Below are positions 8,095-16,589 of a stretch of 64,000 bases of DNA, in pieces. The stretch covers positions 124,001 through 188,000 of the forward strand of contig NZ_JACXZS010000005.1 in assembly GCF_014779795.1 (NCBI RefSeq), written 5' to 3'. Each line of letters opens with the position of its first letter. Positions within the stretch are counted from its first letter, which is position 1. The notes beneath the pieces are model-generated. The model saw only the letters and a list, made by a program, of their open reading frames with translations. It did not search any database and was not told the DNA's origin. Position numbers and translations under genes: made by a program. This stretch comes from Microbacterium helvum. GTDB lineage: Bacteria; Actinomycetota; Actinomycetes; Actinomycetales; Microbacteriaceae.

Positions 8095-8910
8095 TCAGCG
8101 ACCCGCGAGCTCGGCCACCAGCGGGGCGACCGCCGGCGCGAGCTCGTCGGGCACCGTGAAGAACGACACGCCCGTGGCATCGCGCAGCGCGCGCAGCGCC
8201 TCGGCGTCGTGCGTCACGTCACCCGACAGGGCCGCGACGGCGCCGGCCGCGCGCAGCGACTCGGGTGTGAGGCCGGCGCTGCGCCGCAGCCACTCCGGAA
8301 CCGCCTCGCCGACGCCCGCGATCTGCAGCGACAGCTCGATCGGCGGCCGGTCGGGCGCAGCGGCCGCACGCGCCCGGGCGGCGACCGCGGTCACCGCGGC
8401 GAGGTGCGCGTGCGGCGGCAGGGGGAGCGCCACCGCCTGAGCATGGCGGCCGGCGATCCGCATCATGCGGTCGCCGCCCGCGGCGAGCGTCAGCGGCAGG
8501 TCGTCGCCGAGTGCCCCGCGCACCGCCGCGATCGTCGCCTCGACCTGATCGACGCGCTCACGGCCGGAGCCCCACGGCACACCCAGGGCCGCGGCATCCG
8601 CTTCGCCCTGCGGCCGGCCCGCACCCAACCCGAGCTCGAAGCGCCCGCCCGACAGCTCGACGAGCGTGCGGGTCTCGCGGACGGTCGCGGCGGGACTGCG
8701 CAGCGGGGCCGCGAGCACCCACGTGCCGAGGCGCAGCGTCGAGGTCGCCGCGGCCGCGACCGACAGCGCGAGGAAGGGGGAGGGCGTGTAGAGCGTGTCG
8801 GGCACCAGCAGCGCCGCGTACCCGTCGCCCTCGACGCGCCGGGCCGTCTCGCTCCAGGCTCGGGCGTCACCGTGTGCGCCGGTCACGACGCCGAATCGGA
8901 AGGAGGTCAT
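8095..8910 (-). CDS. LLM-class flavin-dependent oxidoreductase
   Basis: 271 residues, luciferase-like monooxygenase fold. Seen: RFGVVTGAHGDARAWSETAR at the N-terminus, LGTWVLAAPLRSPAATVRE, and LSGGRFELGLGAGRPQGEAD, the hallmark flavin/phosphate-binding segment of the family. Such enzymes use FMNH2 or F420; actinobacterial members often use F420, but cofactor and substrate are not readable here. ATG 8910 is preceded (on its strand) by a short spacer without a strong Shine-Dalgarno. The gene is convergent with the enoyl-CoA hydratase and its stop touches the MITE-like element. Confidence 0.85.
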   Translation of the reverse strand: MTSFRFGVVTGAHGDARAWSETARRVEGDGYAALLVPDTLYTPSPFLALSVAAAATSTLRLGTWVLAAPLRSPAATVRETRTLVELSGGRFELGLGAGRPQGEADAAALGVPWGSGRERVDQVEATIAAVRGALGDDLPLTLAAGGDRMMRIAGRHAQAVALPLPPHAHLAAVTAVAARARAAAAPDRPPIELSLQIAGVGEAVPEWLRRSAGLTPESLRAAGAVAALSGDVTHDAEALRALRDATGVSFFTVPDELAPAVAPLVAELAGR

Positions 8911-8998
8911 GCCTTCATGCTCGCTCGCCGTCGGGCGCCGCGCATCCGCCTGCGGGAGGCATCCGATCTCCTCCCGCGGGAGCACGCGCGAAGGGGCC

Positions 8999-9712
8999 TC
9001 AGCCCTCGCGCCGCGATGCCGCGAGCGCCTCGACGCCCGCGACGATGCGCTCCACCCCGAAGCGCAGGGCGTCTCCTCGTGCGCCGCCGGGATCCGAGAA
9101 CGCCGCCACGGTGAGCGGATAGTCGGCCGCGCGGGTCGTGAAGATCCGTTGCATGGATGCCGCAAGCTCCTGTTCGGGGGCGGCACTGGCCGACTCCTGC
9201 CGCACGATCGACATCGCGTGGCCCGCCAGCAGTGCCAGCACGTCGAGCTTCTCACCGCCATGCAGCTCGAGGTCCGCCATCGCGGCGAGGCCGACCTCGT
9301 ACCAGGCCAGTTCGCAGGGTCCCGGTCGGTGCGGGCGCTGAGCGAGTTCGACGGACCACGGGTGGGCAAGAGCGCGGGCGTGGACACCTTCGGCCCATGC
9401 GGCCAGCGCGCGGCGCCAGTCCGCGTCGTGCTGCGGCCGGGGCATGCCGAAACTGCGGTCGAGCATCACGGCGTCGAGTTCGGCACGACCGGGGACGTAG
9501 CGGTAGAGCGCCATCTTGGTGCTGCCGAGGTCGTGCGCGATCCGCTGCATGGTCACGGCGCCGAGGCCTTCGGCATCCGCGATGCGCGTGCCGGCGTCGG
9601 CGATCTGCGCAACCGTGAACCTCGGCTTGGGCCCGCGGCGGACGGTGGCAGGCCCCGGCCACAGCAGGTCTTCGCCGGGGTTCGGTGCCGGTGGGGTCTC
9701 GCCGGGCGTCAT
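8999..9712 (-). CDS. TetR-family transcriptional regulator
   Basis: 237 residues. The N-terminal HTH is at about residues 33-80 (FTVAQIADAGTRIADAEG, then MQRIAHDLGSTKMALYRYV), followed by a tetracycline-repressor-like C-terminal ligand domain. The start ATG 9712 has a strong AGGAGG seven bases upstream. It is divergent from an FAD-dependent monooxygenase with an 84-bp shared intergenic region, the usual arrangement for a local repressor whose ligand is the oxygenase substrate. Confidence 0.92.
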   Translation of the reverse strand: MTPGETPPAPNPGEDLLWPGPATVRRGPKPRFTVAQIADAGTRIADAEGLGAVTMQRIAHDLGSTKMALYRYVPGRAELDAVMLDRSFGMPRPQHDADWRRALAAWAEGVHARALAHPWSVELAQRPHRPGPCELAWYEVGLAAMADLELHGGEKLDVLALLAGHAMSIVRQESASAAPEQELAASMQRIFTTRAADYPLTVAAFSDPGGARGDALRFGVERIVAGVEALAASRREG

Positions 9713-9731
9713 GCGAACCTCCTGAGAACAA

Positions 9732-9782
9732 TTGCGTCCAGTGTAATCAGTTATGTATTGTGTCCACGAGACGCAGTTACGT
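9732..9782 (+). promoter_or_regulatory. Shared regulatory region between tetR-type gene and monooxygenase
   Basis: AT-rich for this genome. A possible promoter for the monooxygenase is TTGCGT (9732-9737), 18 bp, TATTGT (9756-9761). Direct 9-bp repeats CAGTTATGT (9748-9756) and CAGTTACGT (9774-9782) flank the likely start of transcription and could be repressor contacts. Assignment by eye only. Confidence 0.4.
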
Positions 9783-9796
9783 GGAAGGAGGACCAC

Positions 9797-10999
9797 ATGT
9801 CCGCGAAGAAGGTTCTGATCTCCGGTGCGAGCATCGCCGGGCCTGCCTTGGCGGGGTGGCTCGGACGCAGCGGGCACCATGTCACGGTCGTCGAGAAGGC
9901 TGCCGAGGTACGGCCCGGTGGGCAGGCGGTGGACTTCAAGGGCCGCACGCACCGCGAGGTGCTCACCCGGATGGGGGTGTGGGACGACGTGCAGGCGCAG
10001 CAGACCGCCAAGACCGACTGGCGCATGGTCGACGAGTCCGACCGCGTCAGGGCGGTGATCCCCGGCGAGTTCATCGGGGGCGACGTCGAGATCCTGCGCG
10101 GCGACCTCGCCGGCATCCTCCACCGCCACAGCGCCGCCGACGCGGAGTATGTCTTCGGTGACGAGATCACCGCGTTGGCAGAGCACGCGAAGGGGGTCGA
10201 GGTTTCGTTCGCGCGGCGCCCCGACGAGCGCTTCGACCTCGTGATCGGCGCCGACGGCGTGCATTCTGCCGTGCGGCGGCTCGCGTTCGGGCCCGAGGGT
10301 GATCACGTCGAGCGTCTCGGCTACTTCTACGCCGTGGCGAGCGGTGCAGTGCCGCTCGAGGGTCTGGAGACCCGGCTGCCGAGCGGTCGCACCGTCGCGT
10401 ACGGCTACAACGTCCCCGGCCGGCTCGCCCTCGCCGGCGGGCAGAAGGCGCCGAACCTCTTCGTGTTCCAGGGTGATGCCGAGGCGTACGACCGGCGCGA
10501 CGTCGCCTCGCAGCGACGGTTCCTCGTGCGTGCGTTCGACGGCATCGGGTGGCGGGTGCCCGAGATGCTGGCGGCGGCGGAGGCGGCATCCGATTTCTAT
10601 CTCGACGAGATCACCCGCACGCGCATGACGTCGTACACGAAGGGGCGCATCGCGCTGGTCGGCGACGCCGGCTACGCGAACACCCTCGGCGGCTTCGGCA
10701 CCGGCCTCGCGCTCGTCGGCGCGTACGTGCTCGCCGGTGAACTCGCACGCGCGGACGGTGATCACCTCGCGGCGCTCGCGGCCTACGACGCGCGCATGCG
10801 CCGGCCCACGAGGATCGCGCGCACGGGCAGCGCCGGACCGTTCCTCGCGCCGCCGTCGGAGCGGCGCATCCACAGGCGCGACCGGACGTTCGCGAACCCG
10901 CTGATGCTGCGGGCGATGATGTGGATCACGGACGTCTTCGCGACGGACACGTCGCTGCCCGACTATGACCTCACGACCGTGCGGCGTTCCTGGGGATAA
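9797..10999 (+). CDS. FAD-dependent aromatic-type monooxygenase
   Basis: 400 residues, group A flavin monooxygenase. The Rossmann motif at the N-terminus reads ISGASIAGPALAGWL then VTVVEKA, the DG motif is VIGADGVHSAVRR and the GD motif is GRIALVGDAGYANTLGGFGTG. Starts at ATG 9797 with GGAAGGAGGACC upstream. Family members hydroxylate phenolic rings or inactivate drugs such as tetracyclines and rifamycins; the pairing with a divergent TetR regulator suggests inducible attack on a xenobiotic. Substrate not deducible. The last codons and the TAA lie inside the strong terminator hairpin at 10985-11031. Confidence 0.88.
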   Translation: MSAKKVLISGASIAGPALAGWLGRSGHHVTVVEKAAEVRPGGQAVDFKGRTHREVLTRMGVWDDVQAQQTAKTDWRMVDESDRVRAVIPGEFIGGDVEILRGDLAGILHRHSAADAEYVFGDEITALAEHAKGVEVSFARRPDERFDLVIGADGVHSAVRRLAFGPEGDHVERLGYFYAVASGAVPLEGLETRLPSGRTVAYGYNVPGRLALAGGQKAPNLFVFQGDAEAYDRRDVASQRRFLVRAFDGIGWRVPEMLAAAEAASDFYLDEITRTRMTSYTKGRIALVGDAGYANTLGGFGTGLALVGAYVLAGELARADGDHLAALAAYDARMRRPTRIARTGSAGPFLAPPSERRIHRRDRTFANPLMLRAMMWITDVFATDTSLPDYDLTTVRRSWG

Positions 11000-11031
11000 G
11001 GACGTCAAGCGTGTCCTTATCCCCAGGAACG
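10985..11031. terminator. Bidirectional terminator, 19-bp perfect stem
   Basis: CGTTCCTGGGGATAAGGAC (10985-11003) and its exact complement (11013-11031) with a 9-nt loop; a TGCGGC/GCCGCA outer stem adds to it. The left arm contains the monooxygenase stop codon, so coding sequence forms half of the stem. It separates two convergent genes. Confidence 0.85.
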
Positions 11032-11063
11032 TCTGCCGCAGGTCATGACCGCGGCGCCCGCCG

Positions 11064-12716
11064 CTAGGAGTTCACGCGGATGATCTCGCGCTGGTACGGC
11101 GCGACGATCTCGCCTGAGATGCGGCAGTCGAGCACGAGGAAGGGGCGGGATGCCGGCGGCTGCGCCCTCCATGACGCCAGCCGTTCCAGGTCGTCGAGGG
11201 TGCGCACCACGACGCCTTCGGCGCCGACCCCGGCTGCGAGGGCGGCGAAGTCGACCTCGGGAATGAGCATCGGCTCCTTCGCGAGGCCCTTCAGACCGTA
11301 GAGGTTGACCTCCGCGCCGTAGGCGGCGTCGTTCCAGACCACGGCGACGCCGCGGCCGCCGGCGACACGCACCGCGGTCTCGAGGTCGGCGAGCGCCATG
11401 AGCCCGCCGCCGTCGCCGGTGGTGAGCACGACGGTGGCATTCGGCTTCGCGAGCGCGGCGCCCGGCACCGAAGGCCAGCCGAGGCCGATCGACTGGAACG
11501 CGGTGCCGACCATCATCATGCGGTCGGGCGAGGCGACCGGCCAGTACATGTTCGCCCAGCCGATGAAGTGGCCGCCGTCCGAGACGACGACCCGGTCCTG
11601 CGGCAGCAGTTCGCCGATGCGGCGGGCCACGGCGCGCGGGTCGAGGCGTCCGTCGGCCGCCACCGCCTCGCCGGGTTCGTACGCTCGCAGCGCGGCGATG
11701 TCCACGGACTCCCGCCACCCGCTCGGCGCCCGACCCCGGTCGCGCAGGGCGGTGGCGACGAGACGGGCCGCGACGCCGGCATCCGCCCGCACGAATCCGC
11801 CCACGTGGGGGTGGGTCGCCGCCGGGGCGACATCGATCTGGAACACCCGCGTGCCGGGCGCGAAGAGGTCGCCGAAGCGCATCGTGAACTGATTGAGGGA
11901 TGCCCCGAACACGACGGCGACGTCGACCTCGCGCACCAGCTCCATGGCGGCCTCGGCGCCGAAGCCGCCGGTGACGCCGAGGTCGTACTCGGTCCTCGGG
12001 AACACGCCTCGGCCGAGAGCGGTCGACGCGGTCACGGCGCCCACGAGGTCGGCCACTTCGCCGAGCGCGTCCGCGGCCCCAGAGATCCAGGCGCCACGAC
12101 CGGCGAGCAGGAACGGGCGCTCGGCGTTCGCGAGCGCGTCGACGAGGCTGTCGAGGGCTCCGGCCGCGAACGGTCCGACGGGTGAGAGCGGTTCGGGCAG
12201 GCGCGGCTCCGGCGCCTCGGGCACGGGGCCGGCATCGCGCGCGGCCACGTCGTAGGGGATGGCGAGCACGGTCGGCACCCGATAGGTGAGCGCGTGCTCG
12301 ATCGCGATGACGGTGGTGGCTGCGGCATCCGCTCGCCCCACCGTGTACGTGCGGGCGCCGACCGCCGAGGCGAGCGCGATCTGGTCGACGTCCCACGGGC
12401 GTGGGCCGGAGGTGGGCTCGTCGCCGACGACGAGCACGAGCGGTACGTGCGCCTGCACGGCCTCGGCCAGCGCGGTGAGCGTGTTGGTGAACCCGGCGCC
12501 GTAGGTGGCCGTCGCGGCGGCGAGGCGCCCCGACGCGCGGAAGAAGGCGTCAGCGGCGACGACCCCGCCTGCCTCGTGACGGACGGCGGTGAAGTGCACG
12601 TCGGTCGAGCGCTCGAGCGCGTCGAGGAAGTACGCGTTGCCGTTGCCCATCACCCCGAACACGTGGTCGATGTGGCGGGCGAGCGTGAGGGCGACGTGAG
12701 CGGACACGGTGGGCAT
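11064..12716 (-). CDS. Thiamine-diphosphate-dependent enzyme (benzoylformate decarboxylase / acetolactate synthase-like)
   Basis: 550 residues, three-domain ThDP enzyme. The activating Glu is E48 (AVRHEAGG). The central domain carries GRGAWISGAADALGE. The ThDP/Mg motif begins GDGGG (434-438) and ends ND at 462-463 (VWNDAAYG). Length and layout match the acetolactate synthase/benzoylformate decarboxylase/indolepyruvate decarboxylase superfamily. No regulatory subunit (ilvN) is nearby, so a catabolic 2-oxo acid decarboxylase is more likely than valine biosynthesis. It is followed upstream by a NIPSNAP gene on the other strand and by aromatic catabolism genes, consistent with mandelate or phenylglyoxylate-type chemistry. 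Substrate is inference. Confidence 0.83.
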   Translation of the reverse strand: MPTVSAHVALTLARHIDHVFGVMGNGNAYFLDALERSTDVHFTAVRHEAGGVVAADAFFRASGRLAAATATYGAGFTNTLTALAEAVQAHVPLVLVVGDEPTSGPRPWDVDQIALASAVGARTYTVGRADAAATTVIAIEHALTYRVPTVLAIPYDVAARDAGPVPEAPEPRLPEPLSPVGPFAAGALDSLVDALANAERPFLLAGRGAWISGAADALGEVADLVGAVTASTALGRGVFPRTEYDLGVTGGFGAEAAMELVREVDVAVVFGASLNQFTMRFGDLFAPGTRVFQIDVAPAATHPHVGGFVRADAGVAARLVATALRDRGRAPSGWRESVDIAALRAYEPGEAVAADGRLDPRAVARRIGELLPQDRVVVSDGGHFIGWANMYWPVASPDRMMMVGTAFQSIGLGWPSVPGAALAKPNATVVLTTGDGGGLMALADLETAVRVAGGRGVAVVWNDAAYGAEVNLYGLKGLAKEPMLIPEVDFAALAAGVGAEGVVVRTLDDLERLASWRAQPPASRPFLVLDCRISGEIVAPYQREIIRVNS

Positions 12717-12857
12717 GGCGGATCCCTTGAGACTTCAGACGGATGAGAGGCCGTATGTGTCTCGCGCTGCCGCGCGGCGTGCCCTTTTTTCGAGCACCGG
12801 CGGGCGTCGATGCCGCCGGACGAAACCGAGTATAGGACGTACGCCAAGATGGGAGAC

Positions 12858-13169
12858 ATGAGGACGATCCAGCTGCGCCGGTACACGCTCGTCGACGGAG
12901 AGTACGACGCGTTCGTCGACTGGTGGAACGAGTGGATGCCGAAGGTGCGGCCCGCTGCCGGGTTCGCCATCGAGTTCGCGTATGGCATCCGTGAGACGAA
13001 CGAGTTCGTGTGGGCAGTCAGCGCCGAAGGGGACGAGGACGCGTTCCTCGCGCTCGAGCAGGAGTACCTGGCGTCCGACGCGCGCGCCGAGGCGTTCGCC
13101 GGGGTGCCGCAGCGGGTCGCCGCGTACAACATCGGCTTCGTGACGGAGTTCCCGGCGACCGGTCGTTGA
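12858..13169 (+). CDS. NIPSNAP-family small protein
   Basis: 103 residues, one ferredoxin-like domain: MRTIQLRRYTLVDGEYDAFVDWWNEWMPKVR is the usual N-terminus (the stretch starts at residue 1), followed by AGFAIEFAYGIRETNEFVWAV. NIPSNAP proteins are small alpha-beta dimers, often next to oxygenases; their biochemical role is mostly unknown. The start was set at ATG 12858 where family homology begins; ATG 12849 three codons earlier is possible. A TATAGG -10-like box lies at 12830. Divergent from the ThDP enzyme across about 140 bp. Confidence 0.75.
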   Translation: MRTIQLRRYTLVDGEYDAFVDWWNEWMPKVRPAAGFAIEFAYGIRETNEFVWAVSAEGDEDAFLALEQEYLASDARAEAFAGVPQRVAAYNIGFVTEFPATGR

Positions 13170-13180
13170 GCTCGCCCCCC

Positions 13181-13669
13181 GCTCGTTGAGCGGAGCGAGG
13201 AACGAGCGAAGACGAAACGCGGTGAGCCGATCTCTGGACCCGGCCCCGCGCGGACGTCGCCGGAGGGGCTGAGTCCGACGGGCGGGTTGCGGCGTTTCGT
13301 CTCGCTGGCGCTCGCTCAACGAGCGGGTGGGGGACTGGCGCTCGCTCGTTGAGCGGAGCGAGGAACGAGCGAAGACGAAACGCGGTGAGCCGATCTCTGG
13401 ACCCGGCCCCGCGCGGACGTCGCCGGAGGGGCTGAGTCCGACGGGCGGGTTGCGGCGTTTCGTCTCGCTGGCGCTCGCTCAACGAGCGGGTGGGGGACTG
13501 GCGCTCGCTCGTTGAGCGGAGCGAGGAACGAGCGAAGACGAAACGCGGTGAGCCGATCTCTGGACCCGGCCCCGCGCGGACGTCGCCGGAGGGGCTGAGT
13601 CCGACGGGCGGGTTGCGGCGTTTCGTCTCGCTGGCGCTCGCTCAACGAGCGGGTGGGGGAGTCGCGCTC
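13181..13669. repeat. 163-bp unit in three near-perfect tandem copies
   Basis: Copies begin at 13181, 13344 and 13507, each opening GCTCGTTGAGCGGAGCGAGG; they look identical except at the end of the third. Each unit is itself palindromic: a left arm of about 40 nt ending GACGAAACGC pairs with a right arm GCGTTTCGTCTCGCTGGCGC continuing to CGAGCGG. The core TGAGCCGATCTCTGGACCCGG resembles that of the MITE-like element at 7906-8092. After the third copy three shorter units of about 32-34 bp, each starting with GCGCTCGCTC, run to 13745. Frames through it give only arginine/proline-rich repeats, so it is non-coding. It fills the gap between the NIPSNAP gene and the convergent IclR gene. Confidence 0.95.
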
Positions 13670-13749
13670 GCTCAACGAGCGGGTGGGCGACCCGCGCTCG
13701 CTCGACGTGTGGGTGGGGGACCCGCGCTCGCTCGACGTGTGGGCGGCGC

Positions 13750-14466
13750 TCAGCCGCCCAGCGCCTCTCCGATCGCGGCGGCGGAGCGGGCCAGCCGGGC
13801 CGCGATCGCCGCGGGATCCGCCGGGCTCGACACGTGCACAACGGCGATCGCCGCGGGGCGCTGGCCGCCGCGCAGTCGCAGCGGCACCGAGATCGCCTGC
13901 ACGGTGGGGATGACCTCGTCATGGCTCGTGGCGTAGCCCCGCTGCGCGCACTCGGCGATCTCGGCGCGCAGGCGCTCGTCCACCTCGACGGGCCATTCCG
14001 CGGGGGAGAGCGTCGACAGGATCGCCTTGCTCGGCGCGCCCACCGTGATCGAATGCCGGGCCCCCGGTCGCTGAGCCACGGTCGCAACAGCGTGACGCGG
14101 CTCGACGCTCGCGAGCGTGATGCACTCGTCGCGGTCGAGCACCGCGAGGAAGCAGGTCATGCCGAGCTCGTTGGCGATGGCGGTGAGCTCGGGCAGCGCC
14201 TCGGCCTGCAGGTCGTGCGCGACCCCCGCGGCCAGCGCCGCGATCCGCGCGCCGAGCTGCACACGCCCGGTCGAGTCGCGGGCGACCAGGCCGTGGTCTT
14301 CCAGCGTGCGCAGCAGCCGGTACGCGACCGAGCGGTGCACCTCCAGCCGGGCGGCGAGTTCGTCGATCGTGAGCGGCTCGCGAGCGTCGGCGAGGACTTC
14401 GAGAATCCGGATGCCGCGGCTCAGCGTCTGCGAGGCGGGCGCGGTCGCGCCCTCCGACCTTGTCAT
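13750..14466 (-). CDS. IclR-family transcriptional regulator
   Basis: 238 residues. Winged HTH at residues 12-75 (QTLSRGIRILEVLADAREPL, then DELAARLEVHRSVAYRLLRTL), followed by the IclR effector domain (LASVEPRHAVATVAQRPGARH and VGAPSKAILSTL). IclR members respond to small aromatic acids or glyoxylate-type effectors. It is divergent from the MobA-like hydroxylase, with two 17-19 bp palindromes in the shared 112-bp region, so it most likely controls hydroxylase and dehydrogenase in response to the aromatic substrate. Confidence 0.92.
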   Translation of the reverse strand: MTRSEGATAPASQTLSRGIRILEVLADAREPLTIDELAARLEVHRSVAYRLLRTLEDHGLVARDSTGRVQLGARIAALAAGVAHDLQAEALPELTAIANELGMTCFLAVLDRDECITLASVEPRHAVATVAQRPGARHSITVGAPSKAILSTLSPAEWPVEVDERLRAEIAECAQRGYATSHDEVIPTVQAISVPLRLRGGQRPAAIAVVHVSSPADPAAIAARLARSAAAIGEALGG

Positions 14467-14490
14467 GCGGCATCCCCTTCGTATACGATC

Positions 14491-14528
14491 TGTTCAATAG
14501 TAGAACGACGTGTTCGAATATAGAACAC
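14491..14528. promoter_or_regulatory. Twin palindromic operators, TGTTC-N7-GAACA
   Basis: Site 1, 14491-14507: TGTTC N7 GAACG. Site 2, 14510-14528: GTGTTC N7 GAACAC, a perfect 6-bp inverted repeat. Centres are 20 bp apart, two helical turns, on the same DNA face. They lie between the divergent iclR-type gene and the hydroxylase gene, so they are good candidates for the IclR-family operator. Site 2 contains an AATATAG stretch that may be the -10 element of the hydroxylase promoter. Confidence 0.7.
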
Positions 14529-14578
14529 GACTCCTCTCGACACAATCCCGACGAAGTCGTCAGGAAGGGATCAGGACG

Positions 14579-16471
14579 ATGCAGTTCCATCACCACGGTT
14601 ACGTCTCCGGCGACCCGCGCGTCCAGGACGCGGCCGGCACCGGCATCGACCGTCCCGCCGAGCTCCCCGACGAGATGGACGTGCTCATCGTGGGCTCGGG
14701 ACCTGCCGGCATGCTGCTCGCGGCCCAGATGTCGCAGTTCCCGGCCGTCACCACGCGCATGATCGAGCGCCGCGACGGTCGTCTCGTGCTCGGCCAGGCC
14801 GACGGCATCCAGCCGCGCAGCGTCGAGACGTTCCAGGCCTTCGGCTTCGCCGAGCGGATCATCGCCGAGGCGTACAACATCGGGTGGATGAACTTCTGGG
14901 GACCCGATCCAGCGAACCCCGGGAACATCGTGCGCACCGCGCGCACCGAGGACTACGCCTTCAAGATCAGCGAGTTCCCGCACCTCATCGTCAACCAGGC
15001 GCGCGTGCTCGACTACTTCGCCGAGGCCGCCGCCCACGGCCCGGGCCGCATCGTGCCCGACTACGGCATCGAGTTCGTCGGCCTCACGATCCACGACGAC
15101 GGCGAATACCCGGTCGAGGTGCGCGTTCGCCACACCTCGGGGGAGCGGGCCGGCCAAGAGCGCACCGTCCGCGCCAAGTACGTCGTGGGCTGCGACGGCG
15201 CGCGCAGCGGCGTGCGCGAGGCGATCGGCCGCAAGCATGTCGGCGGCATCTCGGCCCACGCGTGGGGCGTCATGGACGTGCTCGTGAACACCGACTTCCC
15301 CGACTGGCGCACGAAATGTGCCATCAACGCCGAGGCGGGCAACATCCTGCACATCCCCCGCGAGGGCGGGTACCTGAGCCGCATGTACATCGACCTCGGC
15401 GAGGTCGCCGACGACGACGACCACCGCGTGCGACAGACGCCGATCGAAGAGATCATCCGCAAGGCCAACGCGATCCTGCACCCCTACTCGATCGACGTGA
15501 AGCAGGTCGCGTGGCACAGCGTCTACGAGGTCGGCCACCGCGTGACCGACAAGTTCGACGATGTCGACGTCGACCAGGGTCACGCGCCCCGCGTGTTCCT
15601 CACCGGCGACGCGTGCCACACGCACTCGGCGAAGGCCGGGCAGGGCATGAACGTGTCGATGCAGGACGGCTTCAACCTGGGCTGGAAGCTCGGGCACGTG
15701 CTGACCGGCCTCAGCCCGGCATCCCTCCTGCAGACGTACTCCGCCGAGCGCCAGCCCGTGGCGCAGCAGCTCATCGACTTCGACCGGGAGTGGTCCTCGC
15801 TCATGGCCCGCAAGCCCGAAGAGATCTCGGACCCGCAAGAGCTCGCCACCTTCTACCTCGGCACCGCCGAGTTCCCGTCCGGGTTCATGACGCAGTACGG
15901 CCCGTCGATGACGGTGATGGATGCCGCCCACCAGGGCCTCGCGTCCGGCTTCCCGCTCGGCAAGCGCTTCAAGTCCTCCGAGGTGGTGCGCGTGTGCGAC
16001 GGCAACCCGGTGCACCTGGGACACCATGCCAAGGCCGACGGCCGGTGGCGGATCTATGCCTTCGCCGACGGTGTGGCGCCGGGTGCGGCATCCACTCTCT
16101 CCTCATGGGCGGAGTACATGGCCTCGGACGCGTCGCCCGTCGGCCGGTTCACGCCGACAGGGGCCGATGTCGACGCCGTGTTCGACGTCAAGGTCGTGTA
16201 CCAGCAGCCCCACGAGGACGTCGACATCATGGCGGTGCCGAAGCTGTTCCTGCCCGAGACCGGGCCGCTCGGCCTGATCGACTGGGAGAAGGTCTACGCT
16301 GCCGCGCCGAGCGCCTGGACCTCGACCGACATCTTCGACGAGCGAGGGCTGTCGCGCGACGGCGTGGTCGTCGTCGTGCGCCCGGACCAGTACGTCGCGG
16401 CGGTGCTGCCGCTGACCGCCCACGACGAGCTGGCGGACTTCTTCGCGGGTGTTCTGCTTCCTCAGCGCTGA
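14579..16471 (+). CDS. 3-hydroxybenzoate 4-monooxygenase-like FAD enzyme (MobA/phenol hydroxylase group)
   Basis: 630 residues, starting MQFHHHGYVSGDPR like characterised 3-hydroxybenzoate 4-monooxygenases. Domain order: FAD Rossmann motif VLIVGSGPAGMLLAAQM (about 35-51), LGQADGIQPRSVE substrate/FAD segment, DG motif VVGCDGARSGVREAIG, GD motif FLTGDACHTHSAKAGQGMN, then a thioredoxin-like C-terminal domain. The enzyme would convert 3-hydroxybenzoate to protocatechuate with NADPH and O2; other phenols are possible. GGAAGGGATCAGGACG precedes the ATG. Controlled by the divergent IclR protein, and followed after 118 bp by an aldehyde dehydrogenase. No protocatechuate ring-cleavage genes are in the window. 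Confidence 0.88.
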   Translation: MQFHHHGYVSGDPRVQDAAGTGIDRPAELPDEMDVLIVGSGPAGMLLAAQMSQFPAVTTRMIERRDGRLVLGQADGIQPRSVETFQAFGFAERIIAEAYNIGWMNFWGPDPANPGNIVRTARTEDYAFKISEFPHLIVNQARVLDYFAEAAAHGPGRIVPDYGIEFVGLTIHDDGEYPVEVRVRHTSGERAGQERTVRAKYVVGCDGARSGVREAIGRKHVGGISAHAWGVMDVLVNTDFPDWRTKCAINAEAGNILHIPREGGYLSRMYIDLGEVADDDDHRVRQTPIEEIIRKANAILHPYSIDVKQVAWHSVYEVGHRVTDKFDDVDVDQGHAPRVFLTGDACHTHSAKAGQGMNVSMQDGFNLGWKLGHVLTGLSPASLLQTYSAERQPVAQQLIDFDREWSSLMARKPEEISDPQELATFYLGTAEFPSGFMTQYGPSMTVMDAAHQGLASGFPLGKRFKSSEVVRVCDGNPVHLGHHAKADGRWRIYAFADGVAPGAASTLSSWAEYMASDASPVGRFTPTGADVDAVFDVKVVYQQPHEDVDIMAVPKLFLPETGPLGLIDWEKVYAAAPSAWTSTDIFDERGLSRDGVVVVVRPDQYVAAVLPLTAHDELADFFAGVLLPQR

Positions 16472-16589
16472 GTACGCGAGGGCGAGATCGAGGCCGCTCG
16501 TGTACACGGCGTATATGCACCCACCTCTGCCGACGGCGTAAGAATGGCCGCAGGCATCCACTGATCCATCCACAGACGAGGGAGTCCCC

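Noticed and set aside
11064..12716. Acetolactate synthase (ilvB) call
   Set aside because: No ilvN or ilvC next to it and the surroundings are catabolic; the broader ThDP decarboxylase call is safer.
13181..13745. CRISPR array
   Set aside because: Units are 163 bp, directly abutting, with no unique spacers and no cas genes near.
13018..14087. Overlapping minus-strand ORFs that repeat the peptide MSERQRDETPQPARRTQPLR
   Set aside because: The repeats in the peptides just mirror the 163-bp DNA repeat; frames shift from copy to copy and no ribosome binding site is present.
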